Source: Alkalihalobacterium sp048323755 (GTDB lineage: Bacteria; Bacillota; Bacilli; Bacillales; Bacillaceae_F). Taken from it: a stretch of 40,093 nt of DNA. Shown here one piece after another: positions 22,800-31,151 of the stretch; position 1 is the stretch's first letter; every line of letters starts with the position of its first letter. A program made the translations under genes and the position numbers. A model generated the notes under the pieces. That model made no database searches and was not told where the DNA came from. It saw nothing but the letters and a program-made list of their open reading frames with translations. Location of the stretch: contig NZ_JBLWFS010000032.1 in the NCBI RefSeq assembly GCF_048323755.1, forward strand, positions 1-40,093, written 5' to 3'.

Positions 22800-22961
22800 A
22801 TGGATGCTTTTATTTATCAATTCATAGCCATACTATTCCCTATTTCTATTATTTCTTTAGTGGCCTGGTTAATAAGTATATCTATAAGCAAGAGTAAAGC
22901 ATTAAAAAGTATTGAACAAAAGTTAATTCGAATTGTAAATAATGAAAAGAAAGAACATTAG
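22800..22961 (+). CDS. Small membrane protein (DUF4083-like), copy 1
   Basis: 53 residues from ATG 22800 with GAAGGAGG upstream. One membrane segment (about residues 7-28, QFIAILFPISIISLVAWLIS) is followed by a charged cytoplasmic helix, SKALKSIEQKLIRIVNNEKK. This layout is that of small Bacillus DUF4083-type proteins. A clear paralogue follows the second resolvase copy at 34542, so the pair resolvase plus small membrane protein was duplicated together. Function unknown. Confidence 0.7.
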   Translation: MDAFIYQFIAILFPISIISLVAWLISISISKSKALKSIEQKLIRIVNNEKKEH

Positions 22962-23431
22962 TATTGCAAGCTTTAGAAAGCGATGGGGTGAAAATAAAGA
23001 GAAAGATTGGGATTTCCTATTATAAAAGCTAAGAAGTACAGAATGTGACTTTAAAATAAATTAGTACCGTTTCAAAAAAATTGCATCGCTTATAAGAAAG
23101 TTAGACAGATTTGCTAGGTTTGTGTTTTGATTGAAAATCATATGAGGGAGGGATTTAATGTTAGGGGTAACTAATCGATTAGGGATACGCCAGAAGAAGA
23201 ACTTAGACTTTTATCTCGTTCGCGTTATCGTTCAAAGTCCGGTTCCGGTGGAGCTTGAGAGGCGTCTGGTCTGAGGTGTTTATAGGTCGTGGACTGAGAA
23301 TTTCGTATGTCAGTGATCATAGCAAGAGAGATGAGCTCTAAAATAAGGAGGTCTCTTCACAACATGGAATAATTAACCTTATCGCTTTTTTGTTTATAAA
23401 CATTTAAAATGCCTATAGGAGGTGTTATCTG
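22962..23431. other. Mostly gene-free region before the R-M gene
   Basis: The first 80 bases continue the duplication shared with 34704-34780. A short frame lies at 23158. The stretch 23160-23330 is richer in G+C than its surroundings and may be a relic of another element. AGGAGGTG just before 23432 serves the R-M gene. Confidence 0.4.
23158..23274 (+). CDS. Possible small protein or gene remnant, 38 aa
   Basis: ATG 23158 follows GAGGGAGGG at a proper distance. The 38 residues (MLGVTNRLGIRQKKN..., ending ELERRLV) are basic and have no membrane segment. The end is richer in G+C than the surroundings, so this may be the relic of a foreign gene. No family recognised; the only support is the ribosome binding site. 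Confidence 0.25.
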   Translation: MLGVTNRLGIRQKKNLDFYLVRVIVQSPVPVELERRLV

Positions 23432-25915
23432 ATGACGATATCAACCCAAGAAATGAATGTACTCTCAATTATTGACCCAATATCAGATCAGGTGAATAAC
23501 AACACCACCCCTGAAGAAAAAAAACTTAAGGGACAATACTTCACCTCAAGCTCAATTGCTAAATATATGGCAGAATTATTGGTACTAAATAAAAATGAGA
23601 TAAGAGTTTTAGATCCAGGTGCTGGGACTGGAGTATTAATTGCTGCTTTAGTTGACAGAATTATATCTGAAAAGATAAAAACGATTTCTTTGAAAGTAGA
23701 TCTTTACGAGAATGACAAGCTAGTAATCCCATATTTAGAACAAATGATGGAGTACTGCTTAAATTCTATGGAGGCTAATGGATACTATTTCGAATACAAC
23801 ATATATCAAGAAGATTTTATAACAGATCATGCTTACTTGTTTGAAAGTTCTCTGCTATATCGTACATCCGAAGAGAGTACCCTTTACGACTTAATCATCA
23901 GCAATCCTCCTTATTATAAAGTCAAGAAGAACCATGAGTACTCAAGAATATTAGCTGATTACGTTCATGGACAGCCGAATGTTTATTTCATGTTTATGGC
24001 TGTAGCTGCTGAACTCCTTAATGATGATAGCCAACTTGTATTTATTACACCTAGGAGCTATACATCCGGGGCTTATTTTGAACGTTTTAGAGAGCGGTTT
24101 TTTGATAAGGTGGACCCAGACCATATTCATGTTTTTAATTCAAGAAAAGGTAACTTTAAAGGTGAGAGTGTATTGCAAGAAAATATCATATTGAGTGGGT
24201 TTAAACGGAAAAGAATGGTTCCTTACATTACCGTTAGTTCTTCTGGAAGCTCTATAGACGAAGACATAAAGCAAGAGGTTTTTGATAAATCATTGGTTCT
24301 GGATTCCTCTGATCAAATAAACTTGATGCGTCTACCACTAGATAAAGAACAAGCTGCTATTATCAAAATGTTTGATAATTGGTCGAATAATTTGACTGTT
24401 ATGGGTATGAATATATCAACTGGACCTGTTGTCACCTTTAGAAATAAAGAATTGATAGTGGGTTACTCCGAAAACCATACATCTCCATTACTTTATATGA
24501 AGCACCTTAAAAACTTGGAAGTTAAATTTCCCGTAACAGCTAGTGAGCAAGGGGTTAAAAATGTACCCGAAAGCCAGAAGTTGCTAGTGCCATCCAAAAA
24601 CTATGTACTTGTAAAAAGGTTTACTTCAAAGGAACAAAAAAAACGTGTGGATGTTGCTGCATACCTCAGTAATAGGTATCCCTTTGAATATGTGGGCCTT
24701 GAGAACCACTTGAATTATATTTATAAGGTAGATGGACAACTAAGTGAAGAAGAGGTATATGGAATTGTTGGGTACTTAAACAGTAAATGTGTAGATCAAT
24801 ACTTTCGTATTGTTAATGGAAATACGCAAGTCAATGCATCGGATATCCGTCCTTTACCGTTTCCAGATTATCAAGTTATAGTGAATATAGGAAAAGGTAT
24901 CTTATCAAATAACCTTACCTTAGAAGAGGTTGATCATTTCCTATTAAATGAAAGTAATAAGAAAGGAATGGACCACGAAATGGTAACTAAAGAGGAACAG
25001 GCAATTGATTTCTTAAAGCAAGTAGGGATGCCCCCCAAACAACAAAATAAAAGGTCAGCATTGACTCTGTTAGCTCTTTTAGGGTTAAAAGAGGAGGATG
25101 AATGGAGCGAAGCAAGTTCAAATGTCCTGCGTATTGTTGATATTATGGAATTTATGAAGGTTTGTTACGACCAACATTATGCAGCCAATTCACGTGAGTC
25201 TATCAGAAGACAAACTATACATCAGTTTGAACAAGCCCAACTTATTGTTCGTAACCCCGATGACCCGACTCGTCCCACAAATTCCGGTAACACAAACTAT
25301 GCTGTTACGAAAGAGTTGTTAGAAATAGCACGAACTTACGGAACATCCGAATGGACACAAAAGTTGGAATGGTTTCAAGGAGAGTATGAGACTTTAGTTC
25401 AAAGGTACGAAAGTAAACGCAAGTTAAATCGTGTCCCTGTAAAGGTAGATAGCACATTAACATTGGAACTTTCTCCTGGTGAACATAATACTCTACAAAA
25501 AGAGATTGTGGAGAATTTTGCAGAGTATTTCGCCCCAGGTTCACAACTTCTATATTTAGGCGATACGGAAAACAAATACCTTTTTATTGATAAGAAAAAA
25601 CTTTCTGAGCTTAATTTTCCAGAAATAGCACATGATAAATTGCCAGATGTTGTCCTTTATCAAGAGGAGAAAAACTGGTTGTTTCTAATTGAAGCGGTAA
25701 CTAGTCATGGACCTATTTCAGATAAGAGAAAATATGAGTTAGAGAAGATGTTAGAGAGAAGTGATGTAGGAAATGTATTTGTTACTGCATTTCCTAGTAT
25801 GAGTACTTTTAAGCAATATGCTGATGATATTGCTTGGGATACAGAGGTATGGTTTTCGGACAATCCTAAACATATGATGCATCTCAATGGAGATCGTTTT
25901 TTAGGTCCACGTTGA
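23432..25915 (+). CDS. Fused restriction-modification enzyme: N6-adenine methylase plus BsuBI/PstI-type endonuclease
   Basis: 827 residues from ATG 23432 behind AGGAGGTG. Residues about 30-480 are a gamma-type N6-adenine methyltransferase: KGQYFTS, motif I LDPGAGTGVL (about 61-70), motif IV SNPPYYK (about 155-161), a target-recognition region, and NASDIRPLPFPDY near 470. Residues about 510-827 match the BsuBI/PstI endonuclease: a helical N-part, then YLFIDKKKLSELNFPEIAHD, LPDVVLYQEE and FLIEAVTSHGPISDKRK, which supply the PD...E-x(n) catalytic site. In BsuBI and PstI these are two separate proteins recognising CTGCAG; here they are one chain, like a type IIG enzyme. It modifies and cuts DNA and would stabilise the plasmid. 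Specificity is inferred from family. Confidence 0.88.
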   Translation: MTISTQEMNVLSIIDPISDQVNNNTTPEEKKLKGQYFTSSSIAKYMAELLVLNKNEIRVLDPGAGTGVLIAALVDRIISEKIKTISLKVDLYENDKLVIPYLEQMMEYCLNSMEANGYYFEYNIYQEDFITDHAYLFESSLLYRTSEESTLYDLIISNPPYYKVKKNHEYSRILADYVHGQPNVYFMFMAVAAELLNDDSQLVFITPRSYTSGAYFERFRERFFDKVDPDHIHVFNSRKGNFKGESVLQENIILSGFKRKRMVPYITVSSSGSSIDEDIKQEVFDKSLVLDSSDQINLMRLPLDKEQAAIIKMFDNWSNNLTVMGMNISTGPVVTFRNKELIVGYSENHTSPLLYMKHLKNLEVKFPVTASEQGVKNVPESQKLLVPSKNYVLVKRFTSKEQKKRVDVAAYLSNRYPFEYVGLENHLNYIYKVDGQLSEEEVYGIVGYLNSKCVDQYFRIVNGNTQVNASDIRPLPFPDYQVIVNIGKGILSNNLTLEEVDHFLLNESNKKGMDHEMVTKEEQAIDFLKQVGMPPKQQNKRSALTLLALLGLKEEDEWSEASSNVLRIVDIMEFMKVCYDQHYAANSRESIRRQTIHQFEQAQLIVRNPDDPTRPTNSGNTNYAVTKELLEIARTYGTSEWTQKLEWFQGEYETLVQRYESKRKLNRVPVKVDSTLTLELSPGEHNTLQKEIVENFAEYFAPGSQLLYLGDTENKYLFIDKKKLSELNFPEIAHDKLPDVVLYQEEKNWLFLIEAVTSHGPISDKRKYELEKMLERSDVGNVFVTAFPSMSTFKQYADDIAWDTEVWFSDNPKHMMHLNGDRFLGPR

Positions 25916-26100
25916 CCCAAAACTCCAAAATCAGCTCGGGCTTGATTCGGCACCGTTCTGCATCCTTGCTTTTTAACTATAAGTGGATGCTTGAAGAAGC
26001 TGTTTGGTGGTTTGCATACAGGTTGAAATCAAAAGTGATCAAACTTTTTAATTTGCTTTGCCGTCGAGTAGGCACTCTTCCACTGAGGCAAAAACAAAAA
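25916..26100. other. Gene-free stretch after the R-M gene
   Basis: An 85-codon frame at 25912-26169 overlaps the R-M stop and reads through the terminator at 26101, so I do not call it. No other feature was recognised; it may be a remnant of an element. Confidence 0.3.
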
Positions 26101-26133
26101 AACAAACACAGCATGCTGTGTTTGTTTTTTCTT
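26101..26133 (+). terminator. Terminator downstream of the R-M gene
   Basis: ACAAACACAGCA and TGCTGTGTTTGT form a near-perfect 12-bp stem and are followed by TTTTTTCTT. Confidence 0.85.
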
Positions 26134-26326
26134 TATATAAAGTCTAAAAGGGGGATGTTCTTATTTTAGCATTTAATATTAATGTTGTGTTTAAAACGTA
26201 CACCTTTAATGAATTTATAACCATATAGAATCTTGTCTTCTAAGAGTGCTAATATGGTAGTCTTATATTGCCCTTTAACATTTCTTTATTAGCTAATTTT
26301 ATTTGAACACTCCCTTGCTAATAGGG

Positions 26327-26647
26327 TTAAGTGGGTTTTTCCTTCCACAGGCTTTGACCCAAGATTAGAATGATTATAGTCATAGTAAATACAACACTTG
26401 TACCCAGAAAATAATCAAATATACCAAGGAAATAACAACCTATAAATACACTTGCTAGTAATATAAAAATATTTTTACTTACTACTAGGCTAGAAAAAAT
26501 AGCTAGAGATAGAATAAGAAGATTTGAAGCAATAATTAAAGAATATGAATTATTCAGTCTTGTAATGAAAAATAGAAATAGATCACCGTAATATAAAATC
26601 AACCAGAAAGTAAGTACAGAAATCGAAAAACTTATAATAAACTTCAT
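26327..26647 (-). CDS. Polytopic membrane protein, 106 aa
   Basis: ATG 26647 is preferred (GGAGGATAG just upstream) over a longer frame beginning at 26695. Four hydrophobic segments cover most of the chain (about 2-22, 32-52, 55-78, 80-100), with an FIGCYFLGIFDYFLGTS loop. It ends KEKPT. No family recognised; this could be a small transporter or an immunity-type membrane protein. It lies alone between the R-M gene and a transporter relic, on the opposite strand. Confidence 0.65.
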   Translation of the reverse strand: MKFIISFSISVLTFWLILYYGDLFLFFITRLNNSYSLIIASNLLILSLAIFSSLVVSKNIFILLASVFIGCYFLGIFDYFLGTSVVFTMTIIILILGQSLWKEKPT

Positions 26648-26969
26648 AACTATCCTCCATAAAAATAACAAAATTTTAAAATGAGAAGGAGACAACTAGT
26701 TCAAATTTCATAGTAGCCGATTGTATGACCATTAGTAAACCTAAGGCTACCTATCATCTGCGAATGTAGGAATGACCGACATGACTACGTTGGAGGGTGT
26801 AGGTAATATTAATGAATCTAGAATCAGCATTGACATTCAATAGAGATCTTTTTCCAACTGGTAGTTTGTGTCCTCCATTATTCAATCACTTAATGAAAGG
26901 TAATTATCAAAAAAACGATTAGAGATGCACAAAGGGTAAAAATCAATAATCCTTTTACTAAGTTAAGTC

Positions 26970-27299
26970 GACCGACCTTTCGATATCTGAAAGTGAGCTT
27001 ATGGGAAGCTCACAAGTGGTGATGATCAATGAGGATGTTCAAACTGAATTATTTCCAGATAAAACCCCGATTGGAGAATTTATTGGAGTAAAAGGAATGC
27101 CTTTTCGAGTCGTCGGAATCTTCACAGATAAAAGCGACGGCAGCATCTTTTACGGAGACTGGCGGAACCAAAAATCTTTTTCACACGTGGTGTATGGCCG
27201 CTTTTAGAGGCTTTGATGCACCTACTCAGATTGCTGTCCAAGCGACGTCCTCTGAACATATTCAAGAAGCAGGGATGCTAGCACAGATTTGTTAAACAG
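26970..27299 (+). pseudogene. Relic of a MacB/FtsX-type ABC transporter permease
   Basis: A frame at about 27001-27207 encodes SSQVVMINEDVQTELFPD, then KTPIGEFIGVKGMPFRVVGI, the hallmark of the extracytoplasmic MacB_PCD domain. After a stop the homology seems to continue in another frame near 27205-27295 (RGFDAPTQIAVQATSSEHIQ). There are no membrane segments and neither end of the gene. This is therefore a frameshifted internal fragment of about 110 codons of a permease normally near 400 residues. The ATPase partner is absent. Confidence 0.75.
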
Positions 27300-27476
27300 T
27301 GATCTGGCTCCAGTAGATTTGATTTTATTCCAAATCCATTTGATCTTATTGTACCAAAAATGTATAAAGGCAGATAATGTTACAAAATAGTTTGTAATAT
27401 ATTTTTATTACAGGTAATTATTACATAATATGGGTATTTTTTTTGATGTAGTTGGGTGTTGTGAAAAGATGTACTT

Positions 27477-27510
27477 AAGCTAACGGAGCAGGATTATTGA
27501 AGAAGAAAGG
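27477..27510 (+). repeat. CTAACGGAGCAG repeat R5
   Basis: AAGCTAACGGAGCAGGATTA followed by TTGAAGAAG, immediately upstream of the ribosome binding site of the 27522 gene. This is the upstream-of-gene half of the dispersed repeat, without the terminator half. Confidence 0.65.
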
Positions 27511-27521
27511 AGAGGATTTTC

Positions 27522-27704
27522 TTGGGGAAAGTTAAAACTCATCCGTTAATAATATTGGCTTTATTAATGAGTTCTATCTCAATGGCACTATATGCTTATA
27601 GAAATTATATAAACCAGGAAATAGGCTACGGGGTTGTATTTACAGTATTATTCATCTTCCTAATCGGAATTGTCATTCATAGTATTATGAGAAATAAAAA
27701 ATAA
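27522..27704 (+). CDS. Small two-segment membrane protein, 60 aa
   Basis: TTG 27522 start with AAAGGAGAGG 6-8 bases upstream. Two membrane segments (about 8-25, LIILALLMSSISMALYAY, and 34-53, YGVVFTVLFIFLIGIVIHSI) are separated by a short NQEIG turn; the C-terminus is basic (RNKK). No family recognised. It is flanked by R5 and R6, as are the other cargo genes. Confidence 0.6.
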   Translation: MGKVKTHPLIILALLMSSISMALYAYRNYINQEIGYGVVFTVLFIFLIGIVIHSIMRNKK

Positions 27705-27740
27705 ATAGAGAAAATACCAATTGAGTTCAATCTTATTGAA

Positions 27741-27833
27741 AAAACGGGTAGCATTCCTTTAACAAGGAAGGCTTTTTATATGTCAAAGAAAAGGAAATTA
27801 ATGTTAAACTAAAGGAGCAGGTTACTTCAGGAC
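27741..27833 (+). repeat. CTAACGGG repeat R6 with hairpin and AAAGGAGCAGG half
   Basis: AAAACGGGTAGC is followed by GCATTCCTT (27751-27759) pairing with AAGGAAGGC (27764-27772, one mismatch) and TTTTTA: a terminator for the 27522 gene. Next comes TCAAAGAAAAGGAAATTAAT, which continues into GTTAAACTAAAGG and is repeated exactly at 28633, then AGGAGCAGGTTACTTCAGG. Confidence 0.65.
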
Positions 27834-27870
27834 ATGAGGGTATAATAAGATGTTAAGAGGTGATTAAAAA

Positions 27871-28554
27871 ATGGCTAATGAAAAGTTATTTACAGCTATT
27901 TATATTCCAGAGACACCTTTAGTCAATGGAGTATTAAAGCCTAAAAAGGCAAAGAAATATAACTTTAAATTGTTGGGAAGTAAAAAAGTGGTTAGTAATC
28001 TTTATCATTTTATTTATCAAAGGGATGAAAAACTAATTCACAGTTATTATTTCGAGGATTTAGAAGATGAATTGGAAAGATATTTGTTTGTGGAAAATAA
28101 TGATTTATATGATGACTTTGTTTCGCAGTTTTGGGGTGGAGGACAAAGGTATTGGGAAAGTGGCATGGACGTTTATTTAGATGTAGATAGTCCTGAAGAG
28201 GTATTCGAACATTTAAATCATGTAGTTAACAATAGATTTTACGATGAGGATAAACCTATGCCTATGTGCCATATTTTTGGTCAACAAATGTGGCATAGTA
28301 ACGCCTACCTTATTGCAAATCGAACAGCTTTATTGGAAATAAAAGAGGCGATTGATGTTGCCTTAAAGCATGAAGAAACCAGATTAGGTCTAATGCCTTC
28401 TGATGGCGAGGGATATGATTTATTCATTAAATGTGTTGAAGATAAATTTGAATGGGAAGAGTTAGAAATGCCTTATCATGATAGAGAATGTTATGTGCCT
28501 GATGAATCGGTAAATCTTCCTCCAAATAAAACTTTTAAAAAATATAAAATTTAG
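27871..28554 (+). CDS. Hypothetical protein, 227 aa
   Basis: ATG 27871 behind AAGAGGTG. Soluble, acidic and rich in Tyr, Phe and Trp, with no signal peptide or membrane segment; features include YYFEDLEDELERYLFVENND, FWGGGQRYWESGMDVYLDVD and a His/Met-rich MPMCHIFGQQMWHSNAYL near 130-147. I do not recognise the family. Size, composition and a place among repeat-separated cargo genes would suit an immunity protein of a toxin system, but nothing in the sequence proves that. Confidence 0.65.
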   Translation: MANEKLFTAIYIPETPLVNGVLKPKKAKKYNFKLLGSKKVVSNLYHFIYQRDEKLIHSYYFEDLEDELERYLFVENNDLYDDFVSQFWGGGQRYWESGMDVYLDVDSPEEVFEHLNHVVNNRFYDEDKPMPMCHIFGQQMWHSNAYLIANRTALLEIKEAIDVALKHEETRLGLMPSDGEGYDLFIKCVEDKFEWEELEMPYHDRECYVPDESVNLPPNKTFKKYKI

Positions 28555-28590
28555 AGGGAAGAATCCAATCTGCTAGCTACTTTTTTATTT

Positions 28591-28720
28591 AACTAACGGG
28601 TGCATTCCTTCAACAAGGAATGCTTTTTCTAGTCAAAGAAAAGGAAATTAATGTTAAACTAAAGGGGTGTGTTCCTTTCATAAGGGAACACACTAATCTT
28701 GAACTAACGGAGCAGTTTTG
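28591..28720 (+). repeat. CTAACGGG repeat R7, most complete copy
   Basis: AACTAACGGGTGC (28591-28603); perfect stem GCATTCCTT (28602-28610) with AAGGAATGC (28615-28623) around CAAC; TTTTT (28624-28628). Then a 33-bp stretch identical to one in R6 (from 28633), a hairpin GTGTGTTCC with GGGAACACAC (about 28667-28692), and GAACTAACGGAGCAG (28701-28715). The first part is a good rho-independent terminator for the 27871 gene. Confidence 0.75.
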
Positions 28721-28757
28721 TTTAATAAGATTTTAGATATAGAAGGGGGATGTTTAA

Positions 28758-29312
28758 ATGGACAAAGAGAAAGAAACTCCTGAAATAAGAAGAGAAAAGT
28801 TGAGGCAAGAAGAACTAAAAAGTCCTTCTAGCAGTATCCACGGGAGTAATCTTGCAGATTTAGTCGGTGGATTAGGTTGGAAAGGTACTGGAATACTTAT
28901 ACTCTTGATGATTGTTGTTAGTGGTTATTTTTTATTGAAATTCAGTCAACCACTGGAGTTGGATGATATTGCTTCAAGTGAAGATAATAAATCAGTAATT
29001 ATTGGTATAGGTAACAATAGTTTTCGTGACGTGGTGATATTAGATATTTCCGTGAATAATAATGAAAAGCCCTTAGAAACTAGATTACAAGTTAGTGATG
29101 AGTTAAAAGGATTTATTATAACAGATGATTTTAACGCTGAAGAAGCGATAAAGTATAGTTTTTCTAATATAGATGAGGTAGTTATAAAGTCAAGAGATGA
29201 TAAAATTTATGGGGTTAGTGTCATTCATAATGAAAAAATAAATAATGTTCATATAGAATATAGTCATTTTGGAATGACTTATAATGATACTGTATATATA
29301 AACAATTATTAA
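28758..29312 (+). CDS. Membrane-anchored hypothetical protein, 184 aa
   Basis: ATG 28758 behind AAGGGGG. A charged cytoplasmic N-terminus (KEKETPEIRREKLRQEELKS) leads through SSIHGSNLADLVGGLGWKG into one membrane segment (about 50-67, TGILILLMIVVSGYFLLKF). The outer part of about 115 residues is strand-rich and acidic. The segment HGSNLADLVGGLGWKGTG is a conserved-looking motif that I associate with unnamed Bacillus proteins. No function known. Flanked by R7 and R8. Confidence 0.65.
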   Translation: MDKEKETPEIRREKLRQEELKSPSSSIHGSNLADLVGGLGWKGTGILILLMIVVSGYFLLKFSQPLELDDIASSEDNKSVIIGIGNNSFRDVVILDISVNNNEKPLETRLQVSDELKGFIITDDFNAEEAIKYSFSNIDEVVIKSRDDKIYGVSVIHNEKINNVHIEYSHFGMTYNDTVYINNY

Positions 29313-29338
29313 TATACGAGTGTTATAGAAGTCCTTAT

Positions 29339-29400
29339 GTAACTAACGGATAGCTTTCCTTGAAGAAAAAATTGTATCTTTGTTTAATTAACGGAGCAGA
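29339..29400 (+). repeat. CTAACGGG-type repeat R8, two halves
   Basis: GTAACTAACGGATAGC at 29339-29354 with CTTGAAGAAAAAATTG, and AATTAACGGAGCAG at 29386-29399. Both lie downstream of the 28758 gene and next to the terminator of the Pycsar operon. Confidence 0.55.
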
Positions 29401-29404
29401 TTAA

Positions 29405-29460
29405 AGATTAATAAAATAAATAACCCCGCATTTACGCGAGGTTATTTATTTTATTAATCT
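29405..29460. terminator. Bidirectional terminator with 21-bp perfect stem
   Basis: AGATTAATAAAATAAATAAC and one more C (29405-29425) are exactly complementary to 29440-29460, with inner CCGC/GCG pairing around ATTTA. The stop codon of the cyclase gene lies inside the right arm. It ends the minus-strand Pycsar transcript and insulates it from the plus-strand genes. Confidence 0.85.
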
Positions 29461-30203
29461 TTCATTCCGTGTTCAATCCAGTTGTTAAATTCAGTTTTAG
29501 TTACATTCCCGTGGTAATATGCCCCATACGTATCATCATTAACGTATGTCCACCACTGTTTTGCGTTGTCCACTGGTTGCACATCAATATAATTGTTGTA
29601 AAAGGTGGAGGACATAACAATTGGTTTCTTGTCGTCCTTGTTACCTAAATCGGATAACTTAGAGGCCTTTGCAATAGCTTCTCCTATCCAAACCAAATTA
29701 TTGATCCCAGAGGATTTTCGTCCGGCTTTTACAGCAAGTGTGACTTGAGTTGCCAAACCAATCCCCGCTTTGATTTTAGGAAGGTTCCGTTCCTCCAATA
29801 ATTTGTTTAACATTTTCATATACGTATTAATATAAAAGGCTCTGTTGGCAATTTCATAAAGATCCATTTTCTTTGGTGTTGAGTATACTGCAAAAACACA
29901 GTCACCTCTTATACCAATTTCTTTTAAATCGTTACCGTCTGTGTTGTTTCTCAATATCTCTATAATTTCAGACGTAAATCCGCGAATCACTTTTGAAATT
30001 TCCACATCATTAGAATCAGTAAATAACGTGGTAGAATCCCGCAGGTCAACAAAAATTGCACCGGCCCAAGCCTTATAACCATTTGTATAAGTAAAATCTT
30101 CATCCCTTGGGAACTTATCTACTTCATTTACTTTATCTGTATTATCCAAAATATCTTCTACTTTTTCCTTACGTTCTCTAAAATTATAACTAACCGTTTC
30201 CAG
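29454..30203 (-). CDS. pycC: Pycsar pyrimidine nucleotide cyclase
   Basis: 249 residues if translation starts at CTG 30203, which lies 8 nt after GGGGGG and 2 nt after the stop of the effector gene; the frame is open there and encodes the family's N-terminal helix (YNFRERKEKVEDIL). The next possible start, TTG 30149, would remove 18 residues. Class III cyclase motifs: YTNGYKAWAGAIFVDLRDST (about 39-58; metal Asp in FVD) and GIRGDCVFAVYST (about 97-109; second metal Asp after Gly). This is the Pycsar type, making cCMP or cUMP on phage infection. The partner gene at 30206 is the membrane effector. Which pyrimidine is used cannot be told here. Confidence 0.88.
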   Translation of the reverse strand: METVSYNFRERKEKVEDILDNTDKVNEVDKFPRDEDFTYTNGYKAWAGAIFVDLRDSTTLFTDSNDVEISKVIRGFTSEIIEILRNNTDGNDLKEIGIRGDCVFAVYSTPKKMDLYEIANRAFYINTYMKMLNKLLEERNLPKIKAGIGLATQVTLAVKAGRKSSGINNLVWIGEAIAKASKLSDLGNKDDKKPIVMSSTFYNNYIDVQPVDNAKQWWTYVNDDTYGAYYHGNVTKTEFNNWIEHGMKD

Positions 30204-30205
30204 TG

Positions 30206-30781
30206 CTAAAACCCCCCTGTTTTCACTAAAATAATACCGATTATATATAAAATAACTACCCCAGTAATACCAAGGGAGGTATACTTTATTCCTTTGCTAT
30301 AATATGAATACTTACTGGTACATATTTTTGCGTTCACAAAGATTTGAGATAAGATATCGGTTATTTCATTATCGTTGCTACGGTTGAAAACTTTATCTTT
30401 GTATTCGGTGAAAGTGTTTTTTGATATGTCTTCGAAATAGTAAAGAGAGTCCTTATGAGTCGTTCCGTCATAGGCCTGTCCCTCTTTCCCCAATCTAGGT
30501 ATTAACACTCTGATTAAACAATATGCTCCATATAGAAAGACACACCAAGAAAGAGTAAATAAGAGTAGATATAAAATGTTAGAGAAACTGATGTTCTGAA
30601 CAGAATTAGATAAAATGTCATTTAACATTTTAATAGAATGCTCGGAAGTAAATATCGAAAGAATAATTCCGACGACCGCTAATACAATAGAAGATTTGGT
30701 ATCACAACTCTTAATCCAATCCAAGTGACGATCTAATTGAAAAAGCAAGTCGTCTTTGTCAATAGATTTATCTTCAATCAT
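30206..30781 (-). CDS. pycTM: Pycsar transmembrane effector (PycTM-like)
   Basis: 191 residues; ATG 30781 is preferred over GTG 30790 because GAGG stands 8 nt before it. An N-terminal amphipathic stretch (DDLLFQLDRHLDWIKSCDTK) precedes membrane segments at about 33-50 (SSIVLAVVGIILSIF), 70-105 (two segments, NILYLLLFTLSWCVFLYGAY) and 165-185 (GITGVVILYIIGIILV), with a soluble region of about 60 residues between the third and last. This is the layout of PycTM effectors, which disrupt the membrane when cCMP or cUMP binds. It is the first gene of the two-gene operon, with the cyclase following after 2 nt. Confidence 0.87.
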   Translation of the reverse strand: MIEDKSIDKDDLLFQLDRHLDWIKSCDTKSSIVLAVVGIILSIFTSEHSIKMLNDILSNSVQNISFSNILYLLLFTLSWCVFLYGAYCLIRVLIPRLGKEGQAYDGTTHKDSLYYFEDISKNTFTEYKDKVFNRSNDNEITDILSQIFVNAKICTSKYSYYSKGIKYTSLGITGVVILYIIGIILVKTGGF

Positions 30782-30938
30782 ATATTGCACCTCATTTTCC
30801 CAATTAAATACTTACATTATAACAGGAAAATAATCATAAGCAGTAAATTATTTGAGGCGAAATGCATTATTCAAGAGGCGTATATAACATTCATTAATAA
30901 AAATTCCTTCAAGGTTAAGTGATATTATAAGAGACTAT

Positions 30939-31013
30939 TCAACTAACGGGAGCTTTAATAGAATAAGCAAAATGAAAAAGTCGGTTCTTAAAGGTCGGCT
31001 TTATAATATTCTT
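30939..31013 (+). repeat. CTAACGGG repeat R9 and a following hairpin
   Basis: TTCAACTAACGGGAGC (30938-30953), a short GCTT/AAGC hairpin, then AAAGTCGG pairing with TCGGCTTT (about 30975-31003, one G-T) followed by ATAATATT. This copy lies upstream of the Pycsar promoter side, so the Pycsar operon is bounded by copies on both sides. Confidence 0.55.
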
Positions 31014-31092
31014 AAGGCAAAATAGCGATTATAATGAGCGCGAAATAATATCTAAAGTGACAAGTAAGAATTAATCAGCAATCTTCTTCATC

Positions 31093-31131
31093 TGTATACA
31101 TTGTATAATTTTATGGTATACTATGTATACA
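31093..31131 (+). promoter_or_regulatory. Promoter/operator with two TGTATACA palindromes
   Basis: TGTATACA occurs at 31093-31100 and 31124-31131, 31 bp apart, about three helical turns. TATACT (31118-31123) between them is a good -10 box. The gene starts at 31152. Likely operator for the HTH protein encoded there. Confidence 0.55.
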
Positions 31132-31151
31132 ATGGCATTTAGGAGGTTCTT

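Noticed and set aside
25912..26169. 85-codon frame after the R-M gene
   Set aside because: It overlaps the R-M stop and reads through a strong terminator; no ribosome binding site of its own.
26696..26969. Further parts of the MacB-type permease upstream of the relic
   Set aside because: No frame in this stretch showed convincing permease similarity.
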